Assembly: GCF_014203755.1 (NCBI RefSeq)
Contig: NZ_JACHJS010000001.1
Coordinates: forward strand, 3,348,001 to 3,412,000
Direction: 5' to 3'
Length of the DNA stretch: 64,000 nt
From: Saccharothrix violaceirubra
GTDB taxonomy: Bacteria > Actinomycetota > Actinomycetes > Mycobacteriales > Pseudonocardiaceae
The notes beneath the pieces are model-generated. The model was not told the origin of the DNA and did not search any database. It saw only the letters and a program-made list of their open reading frames with translations. Numbering within the stretch: the first letter of the stretch is position 1; each line of letters opens with the position of its first letter. Position numbers and translations under genes: made by a program. Shown here piece after piece: positions 24,774 through 34,830 of the stretch.

Positions 24774-25409
24774 TCAGGCCACGACGCCCAGCCGGGCCAA
24801 CGCGGCGCGGGTGTCGTCGGCGGTGGTGTGCCGGTGGGCGTGCAGGCCGAGCGCGCGGGCGGCGTCGACGTTCGCGGGCATGTCGTCGACGAACACGCAC
24901 CGGTCGGCGGGCAGGCCCACCAGGTCCAGGGTGTGGTCGAAGATCGCGCGGTCGGGTTTGCGCAGACCGACGCGCGCACTGATGACCAGCGTGTCGAACA
25001 GCTCGGTCAGCAGGGTGACGGGATAGCCGTCCTCGCCCCAGCTGTTGGACAGCAGCACGGTGTGGACGCCCGCGGCCCGCAGGTCGCGCACCAGCCCGAC
25101 CATGGCGGGGTCCGTGTGCGCGGTGCCGAACATGCGGGTCAGCAGACCGGGTGCGTGGACCTGCCCGCCGTCGAGCGTGACCAGCTCGGCGGCGAGCAGG
25201 TGCTCGAACTCCGCCACGGACAGCACGCCGGTCTCCAGGTCGGCGACCGGGCCCGACCCGGAGTGCAGCCAGTCGGACATGGTGACGTGGTAGCGCTCGC
25301 GGTCGATGCGGTCGACCCGCAGCCAGTCGTCGACGAACGCGGGCACGGGCACCGTCAGCACGCCGCCCCAGTCCACCAGCACCGCGTCGACCTGCCGTCC
25401 GTCACCCAT
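24774..25409 (-). CDS. HAD-family hydrolase
   Basis: 211 residues. HAD motif I is VLVDWGGVLT (nucleophile Asp, but Gly where the second Asp often sits), motif II LLSNSW, motif III Lys in RKPDRAIF and motif IV FVDDMPANV. The cap is a small helical insert. This subgroup includes epoxide hydrolase N-terminal-like and phosphatase members; the specificity is unknown. ATG 25409. Confidence 0.85.
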   Translation of the reverse strand: MGDGRQVDAVLVDWGGVLTVPVPAFVDDWLRVDRIDRERYHVTMSDWLHSGSGPVADLETGVLSVAEFEHLLAAELVTLDGGQVHAPGLLTRMFGTAHTDPAMVGLVRDLRAAGVHTVLLSNSWGEDGYPVTLLTELFDTLVISARVGLRKPDRAIFDHTLDLVGLPADRCVFVDDMPANVDAARALGLHAHRHTTADDTRAALARLGVVA

Positions 25410-25426
25410 GGGCGCACGCTACCGCC

Positions 25427-25450
25427 GTAGGGGACCGCGCGGTCCCCTAC
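25427..25450. terminator. Palindromic terminator overlapping the aceB stop
   Basis: Perfect 24-bp palindrome (GTAGGGGACCGC facing GCGGTCCCCTAC). The aceB TAG stop lies within its distal arm. It ends the aceA-aceB transcript before the HAD gene. Confidence 0.7.
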
Positions 25451-27003
25451 AACCGGGCCAGGTGTCCGGCGTAGGCGCCGGTGGTGAAGAACCGCGGCGG
25501 GTCCTCGGCCAACGCGGTCGCCGTGAACAGCTCGCGTACCGCCTCCCGGCGTTCGGGTCGGACCGCCGCCAGCTCCCGGTCCAGCAGCGCGTGCACCAGC
25601 TCCTCGGTGACCATGCCGCCCTCGGCCAACGGCGTGATGTGCCGCAGCCACTGCCAGATCTGGCACCGCGCGATCTCGGCCGTGGCCGCGTCCTCCATCA
25701 ACCCGCCGATCGACGCCGCGCCGACACCGTCGAGCCACGACCCGAAGTACCGCACGGCCACGGACACGTTGCCCCGCAGCCCGGCTTCGGTGACGCCGCC
25801 GGGCGTGCGGTCCACGGCCAGCAGGTCGGCGGCCGTCACGACGACGTCCGGGCGCAGCCGGTCGAGCTGGTCGGGCCGGTCGAACGCCGCCGCGCACACC
25901 CCGACCAGCCCGGGGTGGGCCACCCACGACCCGTCGAAGCCGTCCTCGGCCTCGCGCTTCTTGTCCTCGCGCACCTTGTCCAGCACGATCGCGTTCGTCT
26001 CGGCGTCGCGGCTCGGGATGAACGCGGCCATGCCGCCGATCGCGTACGCGCCCCGCCTGTGGCACGTGCGGACCAACAACTCGGTGTAGGCCCGCATGAA
26101 CGGCACGGTCATGGTCACCCCGGCCCGGTCGGGCAGGACGAACTCCGGCCGGTCGCCGAAGTTCTTGATGACGCTGAAGATGTAGTCCCACCGGCCCGCG
26201 TTCAGGCCCGCGCCGTGTTCCCGCAGCTCGTAGAGGATCTCCTCCATCTCGAACGCGGCCGTGATCGTCTCGATCAGCACCGTGGCGCGGATCGTGCCGC
26301 GCGGGATGCCCAGCTCGTCCTGCGCGAAGCCGAACACGTCGTTCCACAGCCGCGCCTCGCGGTGGCCCTCCAGCTTCGGCAGGTAGAAGTACGGGCCGAG
26401 GCCGTGCGCGAGCTGTCGGCGTCCGCCGTGGAACAGGTACAGGCCGAAGTCGAACAGGCTCGCCGACACCGGCCGCCCGTCGACCACGACGTGCTTCTCG
26501 ACCAGGTGCCAGCCGCGCGGCCGGACCACGATCGTGGCGACCTCGTCGGCGAGCGCGTACCGCTTGCCGGTGTCGGCGGTGAAGTCGATGCGGCGTTCGA
26601 TCGCGTCGAGCAGCGTGAGCTGGCCGTCGACGACGTTGTGCCACGTGGGCGCGGTCGCGTCCTCGAAGTCGGCCATCCACACCTTCGCGCCCGAGTTCAA
26701 CGCGTTGACGGCCATCCGCCGGTCCGGCGGCCCGGTGATCTCCACCCGCCGGTCGACCAGGCCGGGCGCCGGGGGAGCCACGCGCCACGAGTCGTCGGCG
26801 CGGACGGCCGCGGTCTCGGCGAGGAAGTCCGGGGTGCCGCCGGCGGCGAACACCTCGCGGCGTTCGGCACGGGCGGCGAGCAGTTCGGCGCGACGACCGG
26901 CGAAACGGTCGTCCAGGCGCACCACGAAATCGAGCGCCTCGGGCGTGAGGATCTCCTCGAACCTCTCGCCCGGGGCTCCGGTGACCACGATCCGGTCGGG
27001 CAC
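25447..27003 (-). CDS. aceB: Malate synthase A
   Basis: Condenses glyoxylate with acetyl-CoA to malate in the glyoxylate shunt. 518 residues, the usual malate synthase A length. Landmarks are [59 protein letters not shown] and [10 protein letters not shown]. The GTG at 27003 has GGGAGGAGG upstream. It is 17 bp downstream of aceA and so is co-transcribed with it. Confidence 0.96.
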   Translation of the reverse strand: MPDRIVVTGAPGERFEEILTPEALDFVVRLDDRFAGRRAELLAARAERREVFAAGGTPDFLAETAAVRADDSWRVAPPAPGLVDRRVEITGPPDRRMAVNALNSGAKVWMADFEDATAPTWHNVVDGQLTLLDAIERRIDFTADTGKRYALADEVATIVVRPRGWHLVEKHVVVDGRPVSASLFDFGLYLFHGGRRQLAHGLGPYFYLPKLEGHREARLWNDVFGFAQDELGIPRGTIRATVLIETITAAFEMEEILYELREHGAGLNAGRWDYIFSVIKNFGDRPEFVLPDRAGVTMTVPFMRAYTELLVRTCHRRGAYAIGGMAAFIPSRDAETNAIVLDKVREDKKREAEDGFDGSWVAHPGLVGVCAAAFDRPDQLDRLRPDVVVTAADLLAVDRTPGGVTEAGLRGNVSVAVRYFGSWLDGVGAASIGGLMEDAATAEIARCQIWQWLRHITPLAEGGMVTEELVHALLDRELAAVRPERREAVRELFTATALAEDPPRFFTTGAYAGHLARL

Positions 27004-27020
27004 GGCGGCCTCCTCCCGGC

Positions 27021-28289
27021 TCACGCGAACTGGGCCTGTTCGGTGGACCCGGCCAGGGCGGTGGTCTCCCCGGTCGGGTCGAGGGTGGTGGAGACGAGGT
27101 CGAAGTAGCCGGTGCCGACCTCGCGCTGGTGCTTGACGGCCGTGTACCCGTCCGCTTCGGCGGCGAACTCGCGTTCCTGAAGGCCCACGTAGGCGGCCAT
27201 GCCGGACTCGGCGTAGCCGCGGGCCAGGTCGAACATCGAGTGGTTGAGCGCGTGGAAACCGGCCAGCGTGACGAACTGGAACCGGTAGCCCATGTGCCCG
27301 AGTTCGCGCTGGAACTTGGCGATCGTGGCGTCGTCGAGGTGCTTGCGCCAGTTGAACGACGGCGAGCAGTTGTACGCCAAGAGCCGGTCGGGGTACTCGG
27401 CCTTGACCGCCTCTGCGAACCGGCGCGCGACCTCCAGGTCCGGGGTCGAGGTCTCCATCCACAGCAGGTCGGCGTACGGCGCGTACGCCAGGCCGCGCGC
27501 GATGCACGGCTCGAGCCCGCCGCGCACGCGGTAGAAGCCCTCGGCGGTGCGTTCGCCGGTGACGAACGGACGGTCGCGTTCGTCGACGTCGGTGGTCAGC
27601 AGGGACGCGGCCTGCGCGTCGGTGCGCGCGATCACCACGGACGGCACGCCGGCCACGTCGGCGGCCAGCCGGGCGGCGTTGAGCGTGCGGATGTGCTGGC
27701 CGGTCGGGATCAGCACCTTGCCGCCGAGATGGCCGCACTTCTTCTCGGCCGCGAGCTGGTCCTCCCAGTGCACACCCGCCGCGCCGGCGGCGATCATCGC
27801 CCGCATCAGCTCGAACGCGTTGAGCACGCCGCCGAACCCGGCCTCCGCGTCGGCCACGATCGGCGCGAGCCAGTCGTGCGCCGACGAGGTGCCCTCGGCG
27901 TGGCTGATCTGGTCGGCGCGCAGCAGGGCGTTGTTGATCCGGCGCACCACCTGCGGCACCGAGTTCGCCGGGTAGAGGCTCTGGTCGGGGTAGGTGTGCC
28001 CGGACAGGTTCGCGTCCGCCGCCACCTGCCAGCCGGACAGGTAGATCGCCTTCAACCCGGCGCGCACCTGCTGCACGGCCTGGTTGCCGGTCAACGCGCC
28101 CAGCGCGTGCACGTAGTCCTCGGTGTGCAGCAGCTCCCACAGCCGTTCCGCGCCCCGACGGGCCAGCGTGTGCTCCTCCACGACGCTGCCGCGCAACCGG
28201 ACCACGTCCGCCGCCGAATAGGTGCGCCGCACACCGGCCCATCGCGGCGCGGTGGCCCATTCCCGGGTGATCTCTTCCGCGGTGCTCAT
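27021..28289 (-). CDS. aceA: Isocitrate lyase
   Basis: Cleaves isocitrate to succinate and glyoxylate. 422 residues, with the active-site signature [35 protein letters not shown] and a C-terminal tail. ATG at 28289 with GAGAGGAG upstream. First gene of the aceA-aceB operon, divergent from the ramB-type regulator across a 175-bp control region with candidate RamB sites. Confidence 0.96.
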   Translation of the reverse strand: MSTAEEITREWATAPRWAGVRRTYSAADVVRLRGSVVEEHTLARRGAERLWELLHTEDYVHALGALTGNQAVQQVRAGLKAIYLSGWQVAADANLSGHTYPDQSLYPANSVPQVVRRINNALLRADQISHAEGTSSAHDWLAPIVADAEAGFGGVLNAFELMRAMIAAGAAGVHWEDQLAAEKKCGHLGGKVLIPTGQHIRTLNAARLAADVAGVPSVVIARTDAQAASLLTTDVDERDRPFVTGERTAEGFYRVRGGLEPCIARGLAYAPYADLLWMETSTPDLEVARRFAEAVKAEYPDRLLAYNCSPSFNWRKHLDDATIAKFQRELGHMGYRFQFVTLAGFHALNHSMFDLARGYAESGMAAYVGLQEREFAAEADGYTAVKHQREVGTGYFDLVSTTLDPTGETTALAGSTEQAQFA

Positions 28290-28360
28290 CTGCCGCGCTC
28301 CTCTCGCCGAATTCCCGTTCCGACCGTCGCACGACCGGTACCGGCCCGTCGACCGGCGGA

Positions 28361-28412
28361 ATCTGCGAATTTGTGGAAATCTTCCGCCGACGATCTGCGA
28401 AGGTTGCGAAGA
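28361..28412. promoter_or_regulatory. Candidate RamB operators between aceA and ramB
   Basis: Two clusters of TGCGAA/TTTGTGGAA-type elements (28363-28378 and 28393-28410, the latter TGCGAAGGTTGCGAA) lie in the divergent intergenic region. Corynebacterial RamB binds short motifs built on TTTGCAAA-like halves in ace promoters. The match is by eye and approximate. Confidence 0.5.
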
Positions 28413-28464
28413 CGGCATTTCGCGGACATGCCCTACCCTGGTCGTCTTTCCGGGAGGTGACCGC

Positions 28465-29877
28465 GTGGCGAAGACGTTCGTGGGTGCGCGATTGCGGAGG
28501 CTGCGGGAGGAACGGGCGTTGAGCCAGGTCGACCTGGCCCGCGCGTTGGGCATCTCGGCCAGCTACCTCAACCAGATCGAGCGCGACTCCCGGCCGCTGA
28601 CCGTGCCCGTGCTGCTGCGGATCACCGAGACGTTCGGCGTCGACCCGTCGTTCTTCGCCGGCCACGACTCGGGGCGGCTGCTCGGCGAACTCCGCGAAGC
28701 CCTGGCCGGTACCGACGTGTCGGTCGACGACCTGCGCGAACTCGCCGGCTCCCGGCCGGAGCTGGCCCGCGCGGTGATCGACCTGCACCGGCGGGTCCGG
28801 GAACTCGCGGCGGCGGCGGGCGACCGGGGCGGCGAGTCGGCGGCCGGCGCGCACGAACGCGTGCGGGACTTCTTCTACACCCACGCCAACCACTTCCCGA
28901 CGCTGGACTCGTCGGCCGAACGCGTGGCGTCGGCGATCGGCGTGCGACCGGGCGAGGTGCGCACCGTCCTGGCCGCCCGGCTGGCCGAGGCGCACGGGAT
29001 CCGCGTCGAGAACACCGTCGGCGACGTCGCCCACCTCGCCACGGCCGGTGAGCTGCATCACTACGACCCGGTCGCGCGGACGTTGTCCCTTTCCCTGCAC
29101 ATGCGGCCCGGACAACAGGCGTTCCGCATGGCCACCCAAATAGCCCTGCTCGAATTCGCCGACGAATTGGACGCGATCGCGGCGGAAAGCCGGGAACCGC
29201 ACGGACCCGTGCGGTCGTTGATCAGGATCGGGCTCGCCCGCTACGCCGCCGCGGCGCTCGTCATGCCCTACGGCACGTTCCACGCCGCCGCCGAACGGCT
29301 GCGCTACGACATCGAACTGCTCGCCGACCACTTCGCGATGGGCTTCGAGACCATCTGCCACCGGCTGACCACGCTGCAACGGCCGGGCGCGCGCGGCGTC
29401 CCGTTCTCGTTCGTCCGCGTCGACCGCGCGGGCAACGTGTCCAAGCGCCAGTCCGCCACCGGCTTCCACTTCTCCCGCTCGGGCGGCACGTGCCCGCTGT
29501 GGAACGTCTACAGCGCGTTCGCCGCGCCGGGCCGCGTCGTGACCCAGGTGGCGGCGATGCCCGACGGCCGGCGCTACCTGTGGGTGGCCCGGACCGTGGC
29601 GCGCAGTCGCGGCGGGTTCGCCGGGCCGGGCAAGACCTTCGCGGTGGGCCTGGGCTGCGAGGTCCGCCACGCCGGGCGCCTGGTCTACTCGGCCGGCACC
29701 GACCTCGACGACGTCGCCGCCGCCACCCCGATCGGCCCGGGTTGCCAGACGTGCGACCGTCCCCTGTGCCCGCAGCGCTCGGCGCCGCCGATCGGCAAGC
29801 CGCTGCGCGTGGACGAGAACCGCAGCACCTTCGTCCCGTACCCGCTGGACTTCGGCGTGCGCCCGCCGCCCCCGTGA
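28465..29877 (+). CDS. ramB: RamB-type regulator of acetate/glyoxylate metabolism
   Basis: 470 residues. The N-terminal XRE helix-turn-helix ([20 protein letters not shown]) is followed by a central IrrE/DUF955-like domain and a C-terminal short-chain fatty-acyl regulator domain with a Cys cluster ([13 protein letters not shown]). This is the RamB architecture (about 474 residues in Corynebacterium, where it represses aceA and aceB). The GTG at 28465 has GGGAGG 7 nt upstream. Divergent from aceA; self-regulation through the shared region is likely. Confidence 0.92.
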   Translation: MAKTFVGARLRRLREERALSQVDLARALGISASYLNQIERDSRPLTVPVLLRITETFGVDPSFFAGHDSGRLLGELREALAGTDVSVDDLRELAGSRPELARAVIDLHRRVRELAAAAGDRGGESAAGAHERVRDFFYTHANHFPTLDSSAERVASAIGVRPGEVRTVLAARLAEAHGIRVENTVGDVAHLATAGELHHYDPVARTLSLSLHMRPGQQAFRMATQIALLEFADELDAIAAESREPHGPVRSLIRIGLARYAAAALVMPYGTFHAAAERLRYDIELLADHFAMGFETICHRLTTLQRPGARGVPFSFVRVDRAGNVSKRQSATGFHFSRSGGTCPLWNVYSAFAAPGRVVTQVAAMPDGRRYLWVARTVARSRGGFAGPGKTFAVGLGCEVRHAGRLVYSAGTDLDDVAAATPIGPGCQTCDRPLCPQRSAPPIGKPLRVDENRSTFVPYPLDFGVRPPPP

Positions 29878-29878
29878 C

Positions 29879-30283
29879 TCAGTCCGCGACCACCCCGGTG
29901 TTCTGGCAGGCCGTCAGCAGCCACCGGCCCGCCTCCTTGGACATCACGTACAGCGGACTGCCCTCGTGCCCGCCCTCGACCGGGTCGCCGTCGAGGGTGA
30001 GGTAGCGCTGGCGGACCTTGACGGCCGCCACGTCGGACCGGATGAACAGGATGTGCACCACCTCGTAGGTCGCCGTGAGGCCCATCATGCCGCCCGGCAG
30101 CACCTCGGCGGTGAACGCGGCGATCTCGGCACGGCCGGTCAGGAGTCGGCCGTGCCCGGTGGTCCAGACGGCGTCCTCCCGGAACAGTGCCACGAACTCG
30201 TCGACGAGTTCGTGGCACTGGGTGTGTTCCACGGTCGCCACGACCTGCTTGATGGCCGCGATGTCGGCATCGGTGTCGTTCAT
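29879..30283 (-). CDS. SnoaL-like/SgcJ-EcaC family protein
   Basis: 134 residues, NTF2-like cone fold: [35 protein letters not shown], then [19 protein letters not shown]. The family groups uncharacterised small oxidoreductase-like or polyketide-associated proteins. The ATG at 30283 has GAGG 9 nt upstream; ATG 30292 would leave no spacing. It follows the SARP gene by 34 bp and may share its transcript. Confidence 0.82.
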   Translation of the reverse strand: MNDTDADIAAIKQVVATVEHTQCHELVDEFVALFREDAVWTTGHGRLLTGRAEIAAFTAEVLPGGMMGLTATYEVVHILFIRSDVAAVKVRQRYLTLDGDPVEGGHEGSPLYVMSKEAGRWLLTACQNTGVVAD

Positions 30284-30317
30284 GTGGATCATCCTCGGAC
30301 CTCGACCTTGCTCGAGG

Positions 30318-33300
30318 TCAAGCCTGCTTCCCGGTCGTCGCCCCGGCTTCCTCCGGCCGGTCCGGGTCGCGGGACCCTGCCACGAGTTCCAGCACCTGGT
30401 GGGCACGGGCGATGCCCAACCGGTTCCCCGACGCCTGGTGCAGGGCGAGCGCCTCGGCCGCGTGCGCGGCGGCGTCCTCCGGTCGGCCGGCGTCGACCTC
30501 GGCGTGCGCGAGCACGGTCAACGCCTGCGCCTCGCGCAGCCGGAACCCGGTGGTGCGGGCCAGGAGCGCGGCCCGCCCGGCGTCGTCGATGGCCGCCGCC
30601 GCCCGCCCCAGTCCCACCGCGGTCGCCGCCAGGCCGATCAGGGACGTGATCTCGCCCTGCCGGTAGCCGACGCGCCGGGACAACCCCAACGCCTCGCTGT
30701 GGCCGCGCACCGCGGCGTCCCAGTCGAGCTGTCCGGCACGCGCGCTGGCCAGCGTGTTGAGCGTGTCGGCCGCGAAGCGCAGGTTCCCGGTCGACCGGGC
30801 CAGCGCCAATGCCTTCTCCCCGTACTCGACCGCCGTGGCGAAACGGCGGGCGTCGCGGTGCACGGCGGCGAGGTTCTGCAACACCTCGGCCTGGTCGTGG
30901 CGGGACCCCAGGACCTGGTAGCGCTCCAACGCGCCCTGGTGCGACGCGATCGCCTCGTCGAACGCGCCCTGCCGCAGGTGCACCGCGCCGAGCGTGTTCA
31001 ACGCGACCGCCTCGGTGTGCACCAGTCCCAACGGCCCCGCCGAGGACAACGCGGACTCCAGGTGCGCGCGGGCCGCGGTCAGGTCACCCGCTTCCAGCCG
31101 CGCCACGCCCAGCCGGGCCAGCGCCGCCACGGCCACGGCCGGCACCTCCGCCTCCGCCGCCTCGGCGAAGTGCCGTGCCGCCTCGGCGAGCCGGCCGTCC
31201 TCCAGGTGCACCACGCCCAACGCGATCAGCGCCGTGCCCGCGCCCGCGGCGTCGCCGACCTCGCGGTGCAGGACGAGCGCGGCCCGCAGGCGCTCCAGCG
31301 CCCGGCGGTAGTCGCCGAGGCTCCAGTCCAGCACCCCCAACGCCCGCAGCATCGTGGCCTCGGCCGGCCGGTCGCCGTCCGCCCGCGCGGTGTCCAACGC
31401 GGCGGTCGCCACGGCCAGCAGGTCGCTGTCGTGCCGGTGCGTGTGCAGGTAGCCGGTGACGGCGTCGGCCAAGTGCCGGCTCCACGGCCGCAGGTCCGGG
31501 TGCGCGGTGGCGAACTCCACCGCACCGACCAGGTTGGCGCGTTCGGCGCTCAGCCACGCCACGGCCCGCGCCGGACCGTCGAACGCGGCGGGTGCCGCCG
31601 CCTCCGGCCGGGGCAGCCGGGGCGATGCCGGGTTGAGCACGACGGCCGCCGCGTCGGCCCACCGCAGGTAGTGCCGGTACAACCGGTCCAGCGCCAGGGC
31701 GCGGTGTTCCGCGGGGTCCTCCAGCTCGGCCCGTTCCCGGGCATACAGGCGCAGCAGGTCGTGGAGCTGGTGGCGCCGGTTGCCCTGCTGCTGCACGAGG
31801 TTGGCCGTGACGAGCCTGCCGAGCAGGGTCGCGGCCGTGGCCTCGTGCTCGTCGGCCAGCGCCGCGGCGGCCTCCGGCGTGAAGTCCGTGCCCGGTACGA
31901 GCCCCAAGAGGCGGAACATCCGGCGTTCGTCGGGCTTGAGCGTCTCGTAGGACAACCCGAACGCCGTGCGCACCGCCGCCTGCTCGTCGTCGTCGACGGC
32001 CAACGCGCTCAACCGGTTGGCCCGACGCAGTTCCGCGACGTGGTCGGCGACCCCGGCGCCGGCCCGTCCCACCAGGTTCGCGCCGGCGATCCGCACGGCC
32101 AGCGGCAGCCGGGCGCACAACTCGACCAGTTCGGCCACGGCGTCCGGCTCGGCGTCGGCGATGTCGGTGCCGACGATGTCGACCAGCAACCGGCGGGCGT
32201 CCGCCGCCGGCAGCGAGTCCAGCGCGAGCCGCCGCGCGCCTTCCAGGGCGATCAGGCCGCGCAGGTCGTTGCGGCTGGTCACGAGCGCGGCACAGCCCGG
32301 CTCGCCGGGCAGCAGCGGGCGGACCTGGTCGGAACTGACCGCGTTGTCCAGCACCACCAGCATCCGCCGGCCGGTCAGCAGGGACGCGTACCGGTCCTGC
32401 TGGGCGTCCTCGTCCAGCGGCACCTGCTCGGCGTTGAGCCCCAGGCCGCGCAGCAACCGGGTCAACGCCCGCTGCACGGTCAACGGCGGCTGCTGGGAGA
32501 AGCCGCGCAGGTCGACGTGCAGCACGCCGTCCGGGAAATCCTCGCGCACGGCATGGGCGACGTGCACGGCCAACGCGGTCTTGCCGACGCCCGGAGGTCC
32601 GGACAGCACGACGTACCGGGGCGACGACCGGTCGGGCAGGGGCCGGAGCAGACCCGCGGCCCGGACGGTCTCGGCCGTGCGCCCGACGAAGTGGGCCGCG
32701 GCGGGCGGCAGGTTGCCGCGCTGCGGCGGAGCCGTGTCGCGATCCCCGAGCAGTGCCGGGTCGTCGGCCAGGATCGCCAGGTGCAGGCGGCGGACCTCGT
32801 CACCGGGGTCGATGCCGAGTTCCTCGGCGAGCCGTGCGGTCAGCGCGCGGTGCGCCGCCAGGGCGTCAGCCTGCCGTCCGGCGCGGAACAGCGCCAGCAT
32901 GAGCTGAGCCCAGAACCGTTCGCGCAGCGGGTGTTCCGCGATCAGCGACCGCAGTTCGGCGACGGCCCGGTTGTGCGCGCCGCCGTCGACGTCGAGCTGC
33001 ACCCGTCGTTCCACCGCGTGCAACCGCAGCTCCTCCAGCCACGGGACCTCCTCGCGGTGCATCAGGTCCGACGGCACGTTCGACAGCGGCCGACCCCGCC
33101 ACAGGTCCAGCGCGGCACCCAGGCACGCGGCCTCGGCGACGCGATCGGCCGCGGCGGCGGCCTCGTCCGCGCGGCGCAACGCGGCGCGGAACCGGGTCAG
33201 GTCGAGCCGGTCGGGGTCCACCGTCAGCACGTAGCCGCGGTCGACGGTCCCGATCACCCCCTCGCCCAGGACCTTGCGCAGCCGCATCACGTACGCCTGC

Positions 33301-33485
33301 GCGGTGCCCCGCGCGGCGGCCGGCACGTCCTCGTCCCAGAGCCGGTCGATCAGCTCGTCGACCGTGACCACCTCGTTGGCGCGCAACAGCAATGTGGCCA
33401 GCACGACCCGCTGTTTGCCCGATGCGACCGGCACGGGCGCGCCCGCCGACCGCACCTCCAGCGATCCGAGCAGCAAGAACTCCAC
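30318..33485 (-). CDS. SARP-NB-ARC-TPR transcriptional regulator (AfsR/RedD type)
   Basis: About 1055 residues. It has an OmpR-type winged helix (1-95, LLLGSLEVRSAG and then VDELIDRLW), a BTAD helical domain (95-245), an NB-ARC/STAND ATPase with P-loop SGPPGVGKTALAVHV (about 300) and LVVLDN (Walker B), and a long C-terminal TPR superhelix (from about 580). AfsR-type proteins activate secondary metabolism or secreted functions by binding direct repeats. The GTG at 33485 is preferred because AGGAG lies 8 nt upstream; the GTG at 33494 is too close to it. Divergent from the repeat-protein genes, whose promoters carry 11-bp direct repeats. Confidence 0.92.
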   Translation of the reverse strand: MEFLLLGSLEVRSAGAPVPVASGKQRVVLATLLLRANEVVTVDELIDRLWDEDVPAAARGTAQAYVMRLRKVLGEGVIGTVDRGYVLTVDPDRLDLTRFRAALRRADEAAAAADRVAEAACLGAALDLWRGRPLSNVPSDLMHREEVPWLEELRLHAVERRVQLDVDGGAHNRAVAELRSLIAEHPLRERFWAQLMLALFRAGRQADALAAHRALTARLAEELGIDPGDEVRRLHLAILADDPALLGDRDTAPPQRGNLPPAAAHFVGRTAETVRAAGLLRPLPDRSSPRYVVLSGPPGVGKTALAVHVAHAVREDFPDGVLHVDLRGFSQQPPLTVQRALTRLLRGLGLNAEQVPLDEDAQQDRYASLLTGRRMLVVLDNAVSSDQVRPLLPGEPGCAALVTSRNDLRGLIALEGARRLALDSLPAADARRLLVDIVGTDIADAEPDAVAELVELCARLPLAVRIAGANLVGRAGAGVADHVAELRRANRLSALAVDDDEQAAVRTAFGLSYETLKPDERRMFRLLGLVPGTDFTPEAAAALADEHEATAATLLGRLVTANLVQQQGNRRHQLHDLLRLYARERAELEDPAEHRALALDRLYRHYLRWADAAAVVLNPASPRLPRPEAAAPAAFDGPARAVAWLSAERANLVGAVEFATAHPDLRPWSRHLADAVTGYLHTHRHDSDLLAVATAALDTARADGDRPAEATMLRALGVLDWSLGDYRRALERLRAALVLHREVGDAAGAGTALIALGVVHLEDGRLAEAARHFAEAAEAEVPAVAVAALARLGVARLEAGDLTAARAHLESALSSAGPLGLVHTEAVALNTLGAVHLRQGAFDEAIASHQGALERYQVLGSRHDQAEVLQNLAAVHRDARRFATAVEYGEKALALARSTGNLRFAADTLNTLASARAGQLDWDAAVRGHSEALGLSRRVGYRQGEITSLIGLAATAVGLGRAAAAIDDAGRAALLARTTGFRLREAQALTVLAHAEVDAGRPEDAAAHAAEALALHQASGNRLGIARAHQVLELVAGSRDPDRPEEAGATTGKQA

Positions 33486-33533
33486 CGCGTTCACTCCTGG
33501 TCGTCCTCGTGGTGCGGGGCGGTGACGTCCGCT

Positions 33534-33566
33534 GTCAACGCGGAGTCGACGCCGTGACGACGGCGC
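33534..33566. promoter_or_regulatory. 11-bp tandem repeats, candidate SARP operator, copy 1
   Basis: Three consecutive 11-bp units: GTCAACGCGGA, GTCGACGCCGT, GACGACGGCGC. Heptamer-like repeats with 11-bp spacing are the known SARP target geometry. The site lies between the divergent SARP gene and the first repeat-protein gene, so it can control both. Confidence 0.65.
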
Positions 33567-33613
33567 CCGTAATCCTTGGTCTCACCCGATCCGAACCCCG
33601 AAAGGAACCGACC

Positions 33614-34624
33614 ATGGCAACGCGTCACCACCGGACACTGTCGGCCGCATTGGCGACCGTCGCGGCAAGCGGGCTCCTCTTCGTCCCGGTCCAGTCCGCG
33701 TCGGCCGATACCGCCCATGCCGCCCGCGTCGGCGTGCTGGAAGGCACGCGGCTCTACGTCAAGGAAGGCAGCATTTTCGATCCGTGGGTCGAGCAGGCCG
33801 ACGGCGTGCGCAAGTTCCAGCTCGAAGGCGACCGCATCGGCGTGCTGCGCACCAACGGACAACTCGACGTGAAGGCCGGGGACCTGGGTCCCGGCTGGCA
33901 CACGGTCAACACCGACTCGGTGACCGACTTCCAACTCAGCGGCGACCGGATCGCCTACACCGAGGGCAACGACCTCTACATCACCGAGGGAGACTTCGGC
34001 GGCGAAATCGTGTACCAGGTGGATGCCCCGACCCGGAAGTTCCAGCTCGCCGGCGACCGCGTGGTGGTACTCACCCCGGACGGCACGCTCAAGGCGAAGG
34101 AAGGCGACCTCGGTCCCGGCTGGGCTGTCCTGGGCACCGGCGTCACCGACTTCGAGATCACCGACCGTCGCATCGTGTTCGCCCAGGGCGGCAGGCTCTA
34201 CTTGCGTGAAGACCTCGCCTACCCGAACGAGCCGCTCTACCAGACCCGGGACGTCGTCAAGTTCGACGCGGACGGCAACCGCATCGGCTGGGTGGACAGC
34301 AAGGGCGTGTTCAGGGCCATTTTCGGTATTCCCTACTTCGCCAGCGCGGTGACGATCAGCGAGTCGGTGACCGACTTCCGGCTCGACGGCGAGCGGATCG
34401 CCTACGTCGAGGACGGCGACCTGTGGGCACAGGAGGGCAGCCTGTGGGCGGCCTCCACCGTGCAGGAGACCGACATCGACGGATTCGACCTCGACGGCGA
34501 CCTGCTCGCCGTGATCAAGGACGGCGCACTCCTGCTCAAGGACGGCGATCTCGGCCCGGGATGGTACGTGGCCGACGACGACTCGGCGCTGGCCGTGGAC
34601 CTGCTCGCGGCGAGCGACGACTAG
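33614..34624 (+). CDS. Secreted beta-propeller-like repeat protein A
   Basis: 336 residues. The signal peptide (TLSAALATVAASGLLFVPVQ, cleavage after ASA) is followed by eight repeats of about 37 residues, each with a GDRIGVL-type strand, an L..KEGDLGPGW-type strand-turn and a VTDFQL-type strand, ending at Asp. This looks like a beta-propeller or tachylectin/tectonin-like lectin fold. No enzyme motif is present. ATG after AAAGGAA. First of three tandem paralogues facing away from the SARP gene. A secreted sugar- or surface-binding role is inference. Confidence 0.82.
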   Translation: MATRHHRTLSAALATVAASGLLFVPVQSASADTAHAARVGVLEGTRLYVKEGSIFDPWVEQADGVRKFQLEGDRIGVLRTNGQLDVKAGDLGPGWHTVNTDSVTDFQLSGDRIAYTEGNDLYITEGDFGGEIVYQVDAPTRKFQLAGDRVVVLTPDGTLKAKEGDLGPGWAVLGTGVTDFEITDRRIVFAQGGRLYLREDLAYPNEPLYQTRDVVKFDADGNRIGWVDSKGVFRAIFGIPYFASAVTISESVTDFRLDGERIAYVEDGDLWAQEGSLWAASTVQETDIDGFDLDGDLLAVIKDGALLLKDGDLGPGWYVADDDSALAVDLLAASDD

Positions 34625-34645
34625 GCACGACGTACCCGGTCTTCC

Positions 34646-34672
34646 GGCGGCGCTCCCGACAGGGGCGCCGCC
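34646..34672. terminator. Hairpin downstream of repeat protein A
   Basis: 7-bp stem GGCGGCG facing CGCCGCC with a 13-nt loop, 22 bp after the stop. Weaker than those after the two other paralogues. Confidence 0.45.
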
Positions 34673-34674
34673 TC

Positions 34675-34830
34675 CACCGGAGCCGGACGGCAGGAACTCC
34701 ACCACGGTCACTCCTGGCCGTCCTCGTAGCGCGGCACGGTGACATCCGCTGTCAACGCGGAGTCAACGCCGTGACGACGACGCCCTGAATCATTTGTCCC
34801 ACCCGATCCGAACCCCGAAGGGAACCGACC
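34675..34830 (+). repeat. Duplicated promoter unit, copy 2, with SARP 5' relic
   Basis: The 3' part closely matches the region upstream of gene A, down to the CGAACCCCGAA before the ribosome site. On the minus strand near 34711 it still encodes a degraded start of the SARP gene (VVEFLPSGSGGGGAPVGSA against VEFLLLGSLEVRSAGAPVPVA). The 11-bp repeats are at 34751-34783. Confidence 0.75.
34751..34783. promoter_or_regulatory. 11-bp tandem repeats, candidate SARP operator, copy 2
   Basis: GTCAACGCGGA, GTCAACGCCGT, GACGACGACGC in tandem, 48 bp before the ATG of gene B. Same geometry as copy 1. Confidence 0.6.

Noticed and set aside
25447..29670. 1407-codon minus-strand frame extending aceB upstream
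   Set aside because: Only the last 518 codons are malate synthase. The rest lies out of phase with isocitrate lyase and antisense to ramB. GTG 27003 has a strong ribosome site.
30075..33557. 1160-codon plus-strand frame
   Set aside because: Antisense of the SARP-NB-ARC-TPR gene, which has recognisable domains throughout.
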